From positions 1 through 42,617 of the forward strand of contig NZ_JANIBL010000043.1 in the NCBI RefSeq assembly GCF_024505055.1: a stretch of DNA of 42,617 nt, in the 5' to 3' direction. The position numbers and the translations under genes were made by a program. Under the pieces are notes generated by a model. That model did not search any database. It was not told the origin of the DNA and was given only the letters and a program-made list of their open reading frames with translations. Below are positions 33,755 to 41,857 of the stretch, in pieces. The stretch's first letter is position 1; each line of letters begins with the position of its first letter. The stretch is from Methylomonas rosea (GTDB taxonomy: Bacteria > Pseudomonadota > Gammaproteobacteria > Methylococcales > Methylomonadaceae).

Positions 33755-34882
33755 CTATTGCTTAAAGTCGTCGGGTACTTGCACATCGCTAGGCGGAACC
33801 GGTTTGTTCCAGCCGTATTGCGTCGAAGCCCGTAATTGAAAAACATAGGCTAATACTTGAGCGACCGCCAAAAATAAGCCACGCGGTATTTCCTGATTCA
33901 AGTCGGTGGAATAATACAAAGCTCTCGCCAGTGAAGGCGCCGCGACCAAAGGTACTTGCGAGGCCATTGCCAACTGCCGAATCTGCGCGGCAACCAAATC
34001 GGTACCTTTAGCAACCAGCAAGGGCGCGCCATTACCGCTTTGATCGTATTTTAAGGCCACCGCAAAATGGGTGGGGTTGGTGACAATGACGTCAGCGCTA
34101 GGCACCGCATCCATCATCCGCCGTTGTGCGGCCTCCATCTGCATGCGACGGATTTTACCTTTGACCTCGGGATTACCCTCTTGATCCTTGGCTTCATCGC
34201 GAACTTCCTGCTTGGTCATTTTCAGCTGGCGCTGGTGATTCCACAATTGATAGGGTGCATCCAGCATCACCAACAATAAAAAAGTGGCACTCAGAATCAT
34301 TAAACAGAAGGAAATAATATCGCCGACATGATGAATAGCCTGATCAATAGGCAAACGACTCAAACCCATGAAATCGTCGAAATACAGCTTGAACAAATTC
34401 CAGGACACGACGGACACCAATATAACTTTTAGAATGGCCTTGATCAGTTCGACCACACCTTGAATGCCGATGATTTTTTTGATTCCGGTCAGCGGATTCA
34501 GCTTGGAAAACTTCACCTCGAAGGCTTCGCTGGTAAAGTTCCAACCGCCCAACATCAACGCTGCCGCCAAATCGGCAACCACCAACACCACCAAAAACGG
34601 CAGAATTACCCACAAACCTTCGGCAAACGCCGCCTTCAGATAAATCAAAGGTGTCGCCGGATCGAACACTGCCTCCCGCGACAACTGCAAGGGATGCTTC
34701 ATCATCTCCAGCATACTGCGCCACATGCCTTGACCGGAATAGAAAAACAGCGCGGCACTGGTAATCAAGGTCACAAAGGTATTGAGTTCCTTGGAGCGCG
34801 GTACCTGACCCTTTTTTCGCGAATCGGTAAGTCGCTTACCGGTGGGGTCTTCGGTTTTATCTTGACCGGAATCTTCTGCCAT
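33755..34882 (-). CDS. flhB: FlhB, flagellar export switch protein
   Basis: 375 residues. Four membrane helices lie within about 35-215; the cytoplasmic domain carries the self-cleaving N-P-T-H at 269-272 in I-V-T-N-P-T-H-F-A-V-A-L-K-Y. Cleavage there changes export from rod/hook to filament substrates. The N-terminus (E-D-S-G-Q-D-K-T-E-D-P-T-G-K-R) is the usual family lead-in. The start codon abuts the fliR stop (TAAATG). Confidence 0.97.
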   Translation of the reverse strand: MAEDSGQDKTEDPTGKRLTDSRKKGQVPRSKELNTFVTLITSAALFFYSGQGMWRSMLEMMKHPLQLSREAVFDPATPLIYLKAAFAEGLWVILPFLVVLVVADLAAALMLGGWNFTSEAFEVKFSKLNPLTGIKKIIGIQGVVELIKAILKVILVSVVSWNLFKLYFDDFMGLSRLPIDQAIHHVGDIISFCLMILSATFLLLVMLDAPYQLWNHQRQLKMTKQEVRDEAKDQEGNPEVKGKIRRMQMEAAQRRMMDAVPSADVIVTNPTHFAVALKYDQSGNGAPLLVAKGTDLVAAQIRQLAMASQVPLVAAPSLARALYYSTDLNQEIPRGLFLAVAQVLAYVFQLRASTQYGWNKPVPPSDVQVPDDFKQ

Positions 34883-35659
34883 TTATTGCAACCTCAACAA
34901 TGCACCGACCAGCGCAAAACCGTTATGCAGCATGTCGCTAAAGCCTTCAAGCATGGTCGGCAGGCCAATCCAGATTAAACCCATACCCAGCATGATGGTG
35001 ATCGGAAAGCCGACACCGAATATCTGTAACTGCGGCGCCGCTTTTGACGCAACACCAAAACTGATGTTAACGAATAACAATGTCGCCATCACCGGCATGG
35101 ATAGCAGTAAACCATCCGCGAAAATCAGACTACTCCAACTGATTACCCGCCATAAGTCGGTCTTATCCATGCCGATACTGCCTACCGGCAGAGTATGGAA
35201 GCTTTGCGCCAACATTTCGATCAGCAATAAATGACCATCCACCGCTAAAAACAGCAAGCTGCCGCTAATCACAAATAACTGGGCAATCACCGGGACCTGT
35301 ACGCCAGTTGCCGGATCGACCATGGATGCAAAGCCCAAGCCCATGCTGTAAGCGATAGTCTGTCCGGCAAACAACATAATAGAAAACACCATCTGCAAGA
35401 TAAATCCTGTGGTCAGGCCCAAAGCGACCTGCTGTACCGCCACCATAAACCCTTGGTAGCCAAACATTTCAATATCCGGCATCGCCGGTAACGTTGGCAT
35501 AATTACCCAGGTAATCAATAGGCTAGCGATTAATCTTACTTTGGCAGGCACCGCTTTAACGCTAAAAACCGGCACCGTGATGAACATGGAACTGATACGA
35601 AAGAATGGCCAGACAAACGAAGCAAGATACCTCAGTAACTCGTCTTCGCCGAAGTTCAT
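34883..35659 (-). CDS. fliR: FliR, flagellar export gate membrane protein
   Basis: 258 residues, six to seven hydrophobic helices. Family marks include the N-terminal R-I-S-S-M-F-I-T-V-P-V-F, P-A-K-V-R-L-I-A-S-L-L-I-T, Q-V-A-L-G-L-T-T-G-F and the G-V-Q-V-P-V-I-A-Q-L segment. FliR joins FliP and FliQ in the helical core of the export channel. It overlaps fliQ by four bases and touches flhB with no gap. Confidence 0.95.
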   Translation of the reverse strand: MNFGEDELLRYLASFVWPFFRISSMFITVPVFSVKAVPAKVRLIASLLITWVIMPTLPAMPDIEMFGYQGFMVAVQQVALGLTTGFILQMVFSIMLFAGQTIAYSMGLGFASMVDPATGVQVPVIAQLFVISGSLLFLAVDGHLLLIEMLAQSFHTLPVGSIGMDKTDLWRVISWSSLIFADGLLLSMPVMATLLFVNISFGVASKAAPQLQIFGVGFPITIMLGMGLIWIGLPTMLEGFSDMLHNGFALVGALLRLQ

Positions 35660-35928
35660 CCTATTAGCGTAGGAATATCGCGCATCAAATCTTGGAAATA
35701 ATCGATGAGCATTTGCAACATGCCGGGGCCGGCTATCATCAACACCGCGATAATCGTCGCCAGCTTGGGAATAAATGTCAGAGTCTGTTCTTGGATCGAG
35801 GTCGCCGCCTGGAACATGGACACCAGCAAGCCAACAACCAAGGATGCAATCAGGATAGGCCCCATTAATTTCAAGGAAATCAGTACCGTGTCCTGGGCAA
35901 TTACCGAGATGGTTTCCGGCGTCATCAT
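35656..35928 (-). CDS. fliQ: FliQ, small flagellar export gate protein
   Basis: 90 residues with two hydrophobic helices; standard FliQ length. M-T-P-E-T-I-S-V-I-A at the start, the inter-helix segment F-Q-A-A-T-S-I-Q-E-Q-T-L-T-F-I-P-K-L (about 40-57) is the best conserved part of the family. Two tandem ATGs (35928 and 35925) are possible starts. It lies nine bases after fliP and overlaps fliR by four. Confidence 0.95.
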   Translation of the reverse strand: MMTPETISVIAQDTVLISLKLMGPILIASLVVGLLVSMFQAATSIQEQTLTFIPKLATIIAVLMIAGPGMLQMLIDYFQDLMRDIPTLIG

Positions 35929-35937
35929 CGGGTTAAC

Positions 35938-36684
35938 CTATACGTAAAAGCTGGCTGCCAGCATTTCCATCACCATGGTCCAACCGTCCGCCAGTACAAA
36001 CAACATGATCTTAAACGGCAACGACACGATCATCGGGGACAGCATCATCATACCCATGGACATCAATACGCTGGCCACCACAAGATCGATGACCAGGAAC
36101 GGCAAGAAAATCAGAAAACCTATCTGAAAAGCGGTTTTCAGTTCACTGGTCACATAAGCCGGCACTAACAAGGAAAACGGCACATCTTCCGGCTTATCGA
36201 TTTGCTCGCGGCCGGAAATCCGCACAAAGGTATCCAGATCCGTCTCGCGGGTTTGCTTGAGCATGAACTGTTTGAAGGGCTCCGAGGCATTTTGCAACGC
36301 AGTTACGGCGTCAATTTTTTCTTCCATGTAAGGCTGCACGGCAGTTTCATTAACCTTTTCTAACACCGGCATCATGATGAAAATAGTTAGAAATAGAGAT
36401 AGCCCCAATAACACTTGATTGCTTGGCGCTTGCGCTGCACCTATGGCTTGGCGGAGCAAGCCCAATACGATCATGATCCGGGTGAAAGACGTCATCGATA
36501 ACAACAATGCAGGCAACAAGGTCAGCATGGTCATCAACGCTAAAATTTGAATGGTGACCGTGTAGGTTTCGCCGCCCTTGGGGTTGCTAGTCACGGTAAT
36601 GGCATCAACGCCCACTGCGGCATAAACAGTTTCCGGCAGAAACAGTAACGCGGTGATCAGGCACGAAAAAATCAACTTAATCAT
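35938..36684 (-). CDS. fliP: FliP, flagellar export gate protein with signal peptide
   Basis: 248 residues from the ATG at 36684, placed by an AAGGTAA ribosome site and because it begins directly with a signal peptide ([16 protein letters not shown], cut near A-Y-A-A). A start 13 codons earlier would put extra residues ahead of the signal. Later helices, [14 protein letters not shown] and [23 protein letters not shown] are the conserved core. It overlaps fliO by eight bases. Confidence 0.95.
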   Translation of the reverse strand: MIKLIFSCLITALLFLPETVYAAVGVDAITVTSNPKGGETYTVTIQILALMTMLTLLPALLLSMTSFTRIMIVLGLLRQAIGAAQAPSNQVLLGLSLFLTIFIMMPVLEKVNETAVQPYMEEKIDAVTALQNASEPFKQFMLKQTRETDLDTFVRISGREQIDKPEDVPFSLLVPAYVTSELKTAFQIGFLIFLPFLVIDLVVASVLMSMGMMMLSPMIVSLPFKIMLFVLADGWTMVMEMLAASFYV

Positions 36685-37120
36685 GGTGCTTACCTTGCAT
36701 GACTTGCAGCAATTTCTTGGCAAATACGCTGGTTTCCTGTCCCTCTGCGTTATTCATAAACAAACGTTGATCACCCTCGAGCTCAAGCAGTTTATCGATA
36801 CGCCCGCCACTAACACCTAGCAATAGTTGTTTCTCACCGACTTTAACCAATACCAATTTCTCGCGCATGCCCAAGGACAATCCGGCCAACACCGCCAACT
36901 GACTTTTACCGACAAAAGCCAAACCGCCGCTTTTACGCAACAGCCAAACCGACAGAAAAAATACCGCCAATACCAATATCAAAGCCAACAGCCATTGTGC
37001 GACATCTCCGGAAGATACTACTTTTGCAGTCTGCCTGGGTAGCGTAGCAGCTTCGTCAGCCCATACATAAGGAGCGATTGATAGCGAAACAATTAGGGTA
37101 GTCAGGCGAGATACAGACAT
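36677..37120 (-). CDS. fliO: FliO, assembly factor for FliP
   Basis: 147 residues: a signal-like N-terminal segment (about 5-21), a membrane helix near 44-61 ([19 protein letters not shown]) and a cytoplasmic domain with [15 protein letters not shown] and [10 protein letters not shown], the family signature. FliO helps FliP assemble and varies strongly in sequence among species, so gene order supports the call. Its start overlaps the fliN stop by one base (TGATG). Confidence 0.92.
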   Translation of the reverse strand: MSVSRLTTLIVSLSIAPYVWADEAATLPRQTAKVVSSGDVAQWLLALILVLAVFFLSVWLLRKSGGLAFVGKSQLAVLAGLSLGMREKLVLVKVGEKQLLLGVSGGRIDKLLELEGDQRLFMNNAEGQETSVFAKKLLQVMQGKHHD

Positions 37121-37572
37121 CAGCCGAGCTTTCTGACTCGTTCCGACGGACTGATAATGTCGGTCAGCCGAATACCAAACTTGTCGTTGACCACCACTAC
37201 TTCGCCATGAGCGACCAAAGTACCGTTTACCAGCACATCCATGGGTTCGCCGGCAAAACGATCCAGTTCCACTACAGAACCCTGGTTTAGCTGCAACAAA
37301 TTGCGGATATTAATTTTGGTTCGGCCGATCTCCAACGATACCGTCACCGGCACATCAAGAATCACGTCCAGCTTGACTTCATCACTGCTGGGACCGTTAT
37401 TTTTGGATTTTTGCTCGCTAAACTCCGGAAACTCCGCAGCGGCAAAACCTTGTTGAGCGCTTTTGGCGGCGTTTGCTTGTTCCTTTAGCGCATCACCCCA
37501 ATCAGCTTCAGCATCGGCTTGCTCGTTCATAGCGGCGGCCCAGTCGTCGCCGATTTCGTCGTTTTCACTCAT
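37120..37572 (-). CDS. fliN: FliN, flagellar switch C-ring protein
   Basis: 150 residues. A variable acidic N-terminus with two similar alanine/tryptophan bits (D-D-W-A-A-A-M-N-E-Q and A-D-W-G-D-A-L-K-E-Q, about 9-32) is followed by the SpoA domain (about 70-150): L-D-V-P-V-T-V-S-L-E-I-G-R-T-K-I and L-N-Q-G-S-V-V-E-L-D-R-F-A-G-E-P-M-D-V. FliN with FliM makes the lower C-ring that receives CheY-P and export chaperones. The paired W motifs look like an internal duplication. Confidence 0.95.
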   Translation of the reverse strand: MSENDEIGDDWAAAMNEQADAEADWGDALKEQANAAKSAQQGFAAAEFPEFSEQKSKNNGPSSDEVKLDVILDVPVTVSLEIGRTKINIRNLLQLNQGSVVELDRFAGEPMDVLVNGTLVAHGEVVVVNDKFGIRLTDIISPSERVRKLG

Positions 37573-37590
37573 GCTTATCCTTCCCTGCTG

Positions 37591-38571
37591 TCAAATGTTG
37601 TCCAGCGTCATTTTTTCTATAATTTCGATGGCATAGTTACCATCCGAAAGACCCAATTTACCCCGAAAAACCGGCACGTCTTCAACTTCCAGCAATACGG
37701 TTTCCGGCATTTCTATAGGAATCACATCGCCTTTTTTAAGTTCAATCACTTCGCTGATAGACATTTCTTTTTCTATCAGTTTACTGTTGACTATCACTTC
37801 GCTACGCATAATTTCATTCCGTAGCGAGTCTTGCCAGCGACCATCGACTTCACCGCGGTCGCTGGTTACAGCATCCAGCAGCTCTCTAATCGGCTCGATC
37901 ATGGAGTAAGGCATCGCGATATTGATATCGCCGCCGCCGCCTTCCAGTTCCACATGGATAGTGGATATCACCACGATTTCCGAAGGACTGACGATGTTGG
38001 CAAACTGCGGATTTACTTCCGAATTGATGTATTCAAAGTCGATGTCCATCACCGGTTTCCAGGCTTCAGCCAGATCTTTGAAAATCATATCGATAATTAG
38101 CCGAATAATGCGCATTTCAGTCGGCGTAAATTCCCGGCCTTCGACTTTGTTGTAAAACTGTCCCCCGCCGCCGAAAAAGTTATCGACAGCGGTAAACACC
38201 AAACGTGGTTCCATCACAATTAGTGCCCGCCCGCGTAAAGGCGACATCCGAATCACATTCAAATTAGTCGGCACGAATAAGCCTTGAATGAATTCGGAAA
38301 ACTTCTGCACCTGAATCCCGGAAACAGATATTTCCGCAGCGCGCCTTAAAAAATTAAATAAAGCAATCCGGAAATGGCGAGCAAAGCGCTCGTTGACCAT
38401 TTCCAAGGTGGGCATGCGCCCCCGAACAATCCGTTCCTGACTATTAAAATCATAGACTCTGGCCGAGCCTCGACTATAGTCATCGTCAACCCCGGTATCG
38501 ACGTCGCCGTCGTCCACGCCATGCAGTAGCGCATCGATTTCATCTTGAGATAATAGATCGGCGGTTGACAT
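37591..38571 (-). CDS. fliM: FliM, flagellar switch protein
   Basis: 326 residues. The N-terminal CheY-binding segment L-L-S-Q-D-E-I-D-A-L-L is at 6-16, followed after an acidic linker by the middle domain (G-R-M-P-T-L-E-M-V-N-E-R-F-A-R and the G-G-G-Q-F-Y turn) and a C-terminal SpoA-type domain (K-G-D-V-I-P-I-E-M-P). CheY-P binding here switches rotation sense. The fliL stop and fliM start abut. Confidence 0.96.
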   Translation of the reverse strand: MSTADLLSQDEIDALLHGVDDGDVDTGVDDDYSRGSARVYDFNSQERIVRGRMPTLEMVNERFARHFRIALFNFLRRAAEISVSGIQVQKFSEFIQGLFVPTNLNVIRMSPLRGRALIVMEPRLVFTAVDNFFGGGGQFYNKVEGREFTPTEMRIIRLIIDMIFKDLAEAWKPVMDIDFEYINSEVNPQFANIVSPSEIVVISTIHVELEGGGGDINIAMPYSMIEPIRELLDAVTSDRGEVDGRWQDSLRNEIMRSEVIVNSKLIEKEMSISEVIELKKGDVIPIEMPETVLLEVEDVPVFRGKLGLSDGNYAIEIIEKMTLDNI

Positions 38572-39120
38572 TTATTGCATTACAAATTCAGTGAAATACA
38601 CATCTTTAACGGTATTTTTACCGGCCATTTTTTCTAAAACCTTGCCAATTTCTGCCTGCATCATGGCTTTTAGTTCTTGCTTCCCTTCCAAAGTTTTGGC
38701 TTTTTCAGCGCCAATTGCACTGATTGCCATCAATAAATTATTGCGTATCATGGGCTCATGCTTTTTCATTGCATCCTTACTCGCCTCGCCTTTCATCAGT
38801 ATTGTCAGAGAAATTCTGATGACTTTTGCGCCAGAGCCTGCGGGGAAATTAACCAATAATGGGGTTGGTAAATCATAATAAACATCAGGCTCAGCGACTT
38901 TTTCGTGGTCGGCTTCTTCTTCGTGCGCGGCTTCTTCCTTATGCTCTTCCTTGCCGTGCTTGGCATCCCCTTCTTCTTTATGCTCAGCGTCGGCTGGCTT
39001 GTTCAGAAAGAAATAAGCCCCACCTCCCGCACCCGCCAAAGCCAGCACAACCGCAGCGATTATTACGATCATTTTTTTGGAAGACTTCTTACCTTCGTCT
39101 TTCCCTTGGGCTTCTGCCAT
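38572..39120 (-). CDS. fliL: FliL, stator-associated flagellar basal body protein
   Basis: 182 residues: a basic cytoplasmic N-terminus, one membrane helix (about 17-36), a histidine/glutamate-rich linker (H-K-E-E-G-D-A-K-H-G-K-E-E-H-K-E, about 46-76, unusually His-rich) and the periplasmic FliL domain (P-L-L-V-N-F, I-R-N-N-L-L-M-A-I-S). FliL supports stator function. It is the first gene of the long flagellar run; its upstream gap contains a possible -10 but no clear sigma-54 promoter. Confidence 0.93.
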   Translation of the reverse strand: MAEAQGKDEGKKSSKKMIVIIAAVVLALAGAGGGAYFFLNKPADAEHKEEGDAKHGKEEHKEEAAHEEEADHEKVAEPDVYYDLPTPLLVNFPAGSGAKVIRISLTILMKGEASKDAMKKHEPMIRNNLLMAISAIGAEKAKTLEGKQELKAMMQAEIGKVLEKMAGKNTVKDVYFTEFVMQ

Positions 39121-39403
39121 GTTCCACCTTTTAATTTTTTACAGCACAATACGCGCCAAAATACTTAAGTTCAATCAGACAACTGCCCTAAAAACAGCTG
39201 GATTCGATCATACAAGAAAAAACATCGTTTTAGAATAATAGTATAGCCGTCACTGGAAAGCAGTTAGGCAAAAAGCGGGGTTCAGGTATGCAAAAAATAC
39301 CTGGAGGAAGTGTAGCTCTTAAGTCAAATTTTTGACTCAGATTATGAATGTTTTACAGAGAGGACTGCAAAGACCTAGCGGCCTTTGCAGCTTTATCAAG
39401 ATA
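39121..39403. other. Gap between fba and fliL with two symmetric elements; probable promoter region of the flagellar run
   Basis: No gene. Contains inverted repeats CAGGTAT-N7-ATACCTG (39283-39303) and AGTCAAA-TT-TTTGACT (39322-39337), plus minus-strand -10-like elements TATACT (at 39240-39245) and TATGAT near 39215, each with only a poor -35. The strong hairpin after fba is listed separately. Confidence 0.5.
39365..39390 (-). terminator. Hairpin just after fba, likely terminator
   Basis: Outer arms CTGCAAAG/CTTTGCAG (39365-39372 and 39383-39390) extend on the minus strand by GCC/GGT to 11 bp around a four-base loop, 13 bases beyond the fba stop. The following bases TCCTCTCTGT are only partly T-rich, so termination may be leaky. 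Confidence 0.55.
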
Positions 39404-40483
39404 TTACAGCGAATTAACAGCGTTTAATTCTTGGAAGGCTTGCTCTAAACGAGTCACCATGCCAACTTGACCGGCACGTTGCCAAACACGGGGGTCATAG
39501 TATTTTTTGTTCGGTTTATCGGCACCTTCCGGGTTACCGATTTGGCCTTGCAAATAAGCTTCGTTTTTCTTGTAAAACTCCATCACACCAGCCCAGGAAG
39601 CCCATTGGGTGTCGGTATCGATGTTCATTTTAACGACGCCGTAGCTGATAGATTCTTTAATCTCTTCTGGAGAAGAGCCTGAACCGCCATGGAACACGAA
39701 GTTCAATGAGTTTTGCGGCAAGCCGAATTTTTCCGAAACGTATTTTTGCGAGTTAGCCAAAATTGTCGGCGTCAATTTAACGTTACCTGGAGAGTAAACA
39801 CCATGAACGTTACCGAACGAAGCAGCAATAGTGAATCTGTGACTGATTTTGCTCAGTTGCTCGTAAGCGTAAGCAACATCTTCCGGCTGGGTATACAGCG
39901 CAGAATGATCCATACCGCTGTTGTCGACACCGTCTTCCTCGCCGCCGGTACAACCCAATTCGATTTCCAGAGTCATACCCATTTTGGACATGCGCTCCAG
40001 GTACTTACCGCAGATTTCGATGTTTTCTTGCAGGCTTTCTTCGGAAAGATCCAGCATGTGCGAGCTGAACAATGGCTTACCGGTTGCAGCGAAGTGTTTT
40101 TCGCCCGCATCCAACATACCGTCAACCCATGGCAGCAATTTTTTTGCAGCATGATCGGTATGTAAAATAACCGGTACGCCGTAATGTTCAGCCAGAGCAT
40201 GCACGTGATGAGCACCGGAAATCGCACCAACAATTGAGCAGCCCTGTCCTTCCAGTTTCAAGCCTTTACCGGCAACAAATGCCGCGCCACCGTTGGAGAA
40301 CTGAATCACTACCGGTGACTTTACTTTTGCCGCCGCTTCCAATACCGAGTTGATGGTATCGGTGCTGATCACGTTCACAGCAGGTAAAGCAAATTTGTTC
40401 TCTTTGCAAATTGCAAAGATTTTTTGTACATCTTCGCCGGTTACGACACCGGGCTTAACAACATCTAATATTTTCTGAGACAT
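39404..40483 (-). CDS. fbaA: Class II fructose-bisphosphate aldolase (FbaA type)
   Basis: 359 residues, the length of E. coli FbaA, and collinear with it. It cleaves fructose 1,6-bisphosphate to dihydroxyacetone phosphate and glyceraldehyde 3-phosphate with a zinc ion. Zinc-site histidines fall in V-I-L-H-T-D-H-A-A-K-K (near 107-117) and G-N-V-H-G-V-Y; a loop glutamate motif E-L-G-C-T-G-G-E-E-D-G-V-D-N (about 180) and V-F-H-G-G-S-G-S follow. In methylotrophs using the ribulose monophosphate cycle the aldolase closes the cleavage branch, and its place beside transaldolase fits that. It is preceded by a 103-base gap with two hairpins. Confidence 0.97.
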   Translation of the reverse strand: MSQKILDVVKPGVVTGEDVQKIFAICKENKFALPAVNVISTDTINSVLEAAAKVKSPVVIQFSNGGAAFVAGKGLKLEGQGCSIVGAISGAHHVHALAEHYGVPVILHTDHAAKKLLPWVDGMLDAGEKHFAATGKPLFSSHMLDLSEESLQENIEICGKYLERMSKMGMTLEIELGCTGGEEDGVDNSGMDHSALYTQPEDVAYAYEQLSKISHRFTIAASFGNVHGVYSPGNVKLTPTILANSQKYVSEKFGLPQNSLNFVFHGGSGSSPEEIKESISYGVVKMNIDTDTQWASWAGVMEFYKKNEAYLQGQIGNPEGADKPNKKYYDPRVWQRAGQVGMVTRLEQAFQELNAVNSL

Positions 40484-40506
40484 GCCATAAATCCTGCTTA
40501 GGAATC

Positions 40507-40531
40507 GGATTGCTCAAAAACTAAGCAACCC
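40507..40531 (-). other. Hairpin in the fba leader
   Basis: On the minus strand GGGTTGCT pairs with AGCAATCC (8 bp with one G-T wobble, nine-base T-rich loop), ending 24 bases ahead of the fba start. It could be a leader element or RNA-processing site. Confidence 0.35.
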
Positions 40532-40551
40532 GAGAAATTCGTGATGAAACA

Positions 40552-40578
40552 CTGGCAACGAGACCAACTCGCTGCCAG
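40552..40578 (-). terminator. Hairpin just after tal, likely partial terminator
   Basis: On the minus strand CTGGCA-G-CGAG pairs with CTCG-T-TGCCAG (11 bp including a G-T pair, five-base loop), eight bases after the tal stop, followed by TGTTTC. The weak T run suggests attenuation between tal and fba, or RNA protection, rather than a full stop. Confidence 0.45.
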
Positions 40579-40586
40579 CTATCTTT

Positions 40587-41573
40587 TTAAGCTTCCAAAC
40601 TAGCCAAACGCTCTGACAACAATTTTTCCAAGGCTTCTAAAGCTTTGGCGAAACCGTCGATACCTTCCGCCAATTTTTCTTTTGCCATACGGTTTTCTTC
40701 GTGCATACGCTCAAAAGTAGCTTTATCGACAGTGATTTTTTCAATCGTGGCATTTGCAGCATTTGCAGGATCCAGTTTACGCGGCAGGTCGCCTTCAACG
40801 GATTGCAGTTCAGCCAACAACGATGGTGCAATAGTCAATAAATCACTACCGGCCAGTTCGGTAATTTCGCCGATGTTTCTGAAGCTTGCGCCCATTACTT
40901 CGGTTTTGTAACCGAATTTTTTGTAGTAGTTGTAGATTTCAGTTACTGACAATACGCCTGGGTCTTCGGTTGGCGCGTAAGAGTCGCGACCGGTGTCTTT
41001 TTTGTACCAGTCCAGAATACGACCAACGAACGGAGAAATCAGCGTAATACCGTTTTCCGCGCAAGCAATCGCTTGATGCAAACCAAACAACAACGTCAAG
41101 TTGGTGTGAATGCCTTCTTTTTCCAATACAGCAGCAGCTTGGATACCTTCCCATGTTGCAGCAATTTTGATCAGCACGCGCTCTTTAGAAATACCGGCGG
41201 CTTCGTATTGTTTAATCAGGTCCCGGCCTTTGGCAATGGTGCCTTCAGTATCGAAAGACAAGCGCGCATCGACTTCGGTTGATACACGGCCTTCGATGAT
41301 TTCCAATATTTTGAGACCAAAAGATACCGCCAAACGATCAAAGGCCAAAGAAACAACATCTGCGGCTGAAGCGCCAGCCCCCAGGGTTGCTCTTGCACCT
41401 TTCAAAGTATCATCAACGATACCTTGATACTGCGGCATTTGCGCGGCAGCGGTAATCAATGATGGATTGGTGGTCGCATCGCGTGGTTTAAATGTTTCAA
41501 TCGCTTGAATGTCACCGGTATCGGCAACAACAACAGTCATTTCGCGGAGTTGTTCGAGTAAGTTTTTTGCCAT
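40587..41573 (-). CDS. tal: Transaldolase (TalA/TalB type)
   Basis: 328 residues, classical subfamily 1. Schiff-base lysine K136 lies in [12 protein letters not shown]18 (V-V-A-D-T-G-D) and the D-A-T-T-N-P-S-L-I block (32-40) complete the active site. It moves a dihydroxyacetone unit between sedoheptulose 7-phosphate and glyceraldehyde 3-phosphate, a rearrangement step of the pentose phosphate and ribulose monophosphate cycles. A ribosome site AGGATAATCC is close upstream. It precedes fba in the same direction, and the two are probably partly co-transcribed. Confidence 0.97.
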   Translation of the reverse strand: MAKNLLEQLREMTVVVADTGDIQAIETFKPRDATTNPSLITAAAQMPQYQGIVDDTLKGARATLGAGASAADVVSLAFDRLAVSFGLKILEIIEGRVSTEVDARLSFDTEGTIAKGRDLIKQYEAAGISKERVLIKIAATWEGIQAAAVLEKEGIHTNLTLLFGLHQAIACAENGITLISPFVGRILDWYKKDTGRDSYAPTEDPGVLSVTEIYNYYKKFGYKTEVMGASFRNIGEITELAGSDLLTIAPSLLAELQSVEGDLPRKLDPANAANATIEKITVDKATFERMHEENRMAKEKLAEGIDGFAKALEALEKLLSERLASLEA

Positions 41574-41857
41574 AGGATTATCCTCAGATGTGTTATTAAT
41601 TTTTCCCCCTCGTTTGAACCGAGCTTTACAAGTAAAAGATGTTCAGCAATTCTTGCAGGAGATTGATTGCAAAAGAGTCCCTGGTGAAGAAACTCTATTT
41701 TTAGATATATTGATAAGACTGAATCGCCACTTGGCATATATTCAAAGCCGAAAAGCACGCTTTAAAACATACGAAGTGGCGATTACTTAAATCTACCGGA
41801 TGAGAGTTAACGCTTAACCCTTAAGTTCCAGCGATCAGCATCATAAATCAGATGCTA
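41574..41857. other. Gap upstream of tal with a nested long inverted repeat
   Basis: 284 bases with no convincing gene. It includes the probable tal promoter region (no clear hexamer pair found) and the paired arms listed at 41722-41784. Confidence 0.5.
41722..41784. repeat. Perfect 11-base inverted repeat with a nested 5-base pair
   Basis: AATCGCCACTT (41722-41732) and AAGTGGCGATT (41774-41784) are exact complements, enclosing 41 bases that themselves contain AAAGC/GCTTT (41744-41748 and 41759-41763). No T run follows on either strand, so it is not a standard terminator. It could be a structured leader upstream of tal, a 3' end of the gene to its right, or a relic of a small mobile element. 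Confidence 0.6.

Noticed and set aside
39121..39300. Possible sigma-54 promoter before fliL
   Set aside because: No GG-N10-GC core was found on the minus strand; the nearest match (GG then GA) lacks the essential -12 GC.
41509..41790. Plus-strand open frame of 93 residues over the start of tal
   Set aside because: The second half looks somewhat protein-like, but half of it is antisense to tal, there is no ribosome site and it contains the inverted repeat arms; judged chance.
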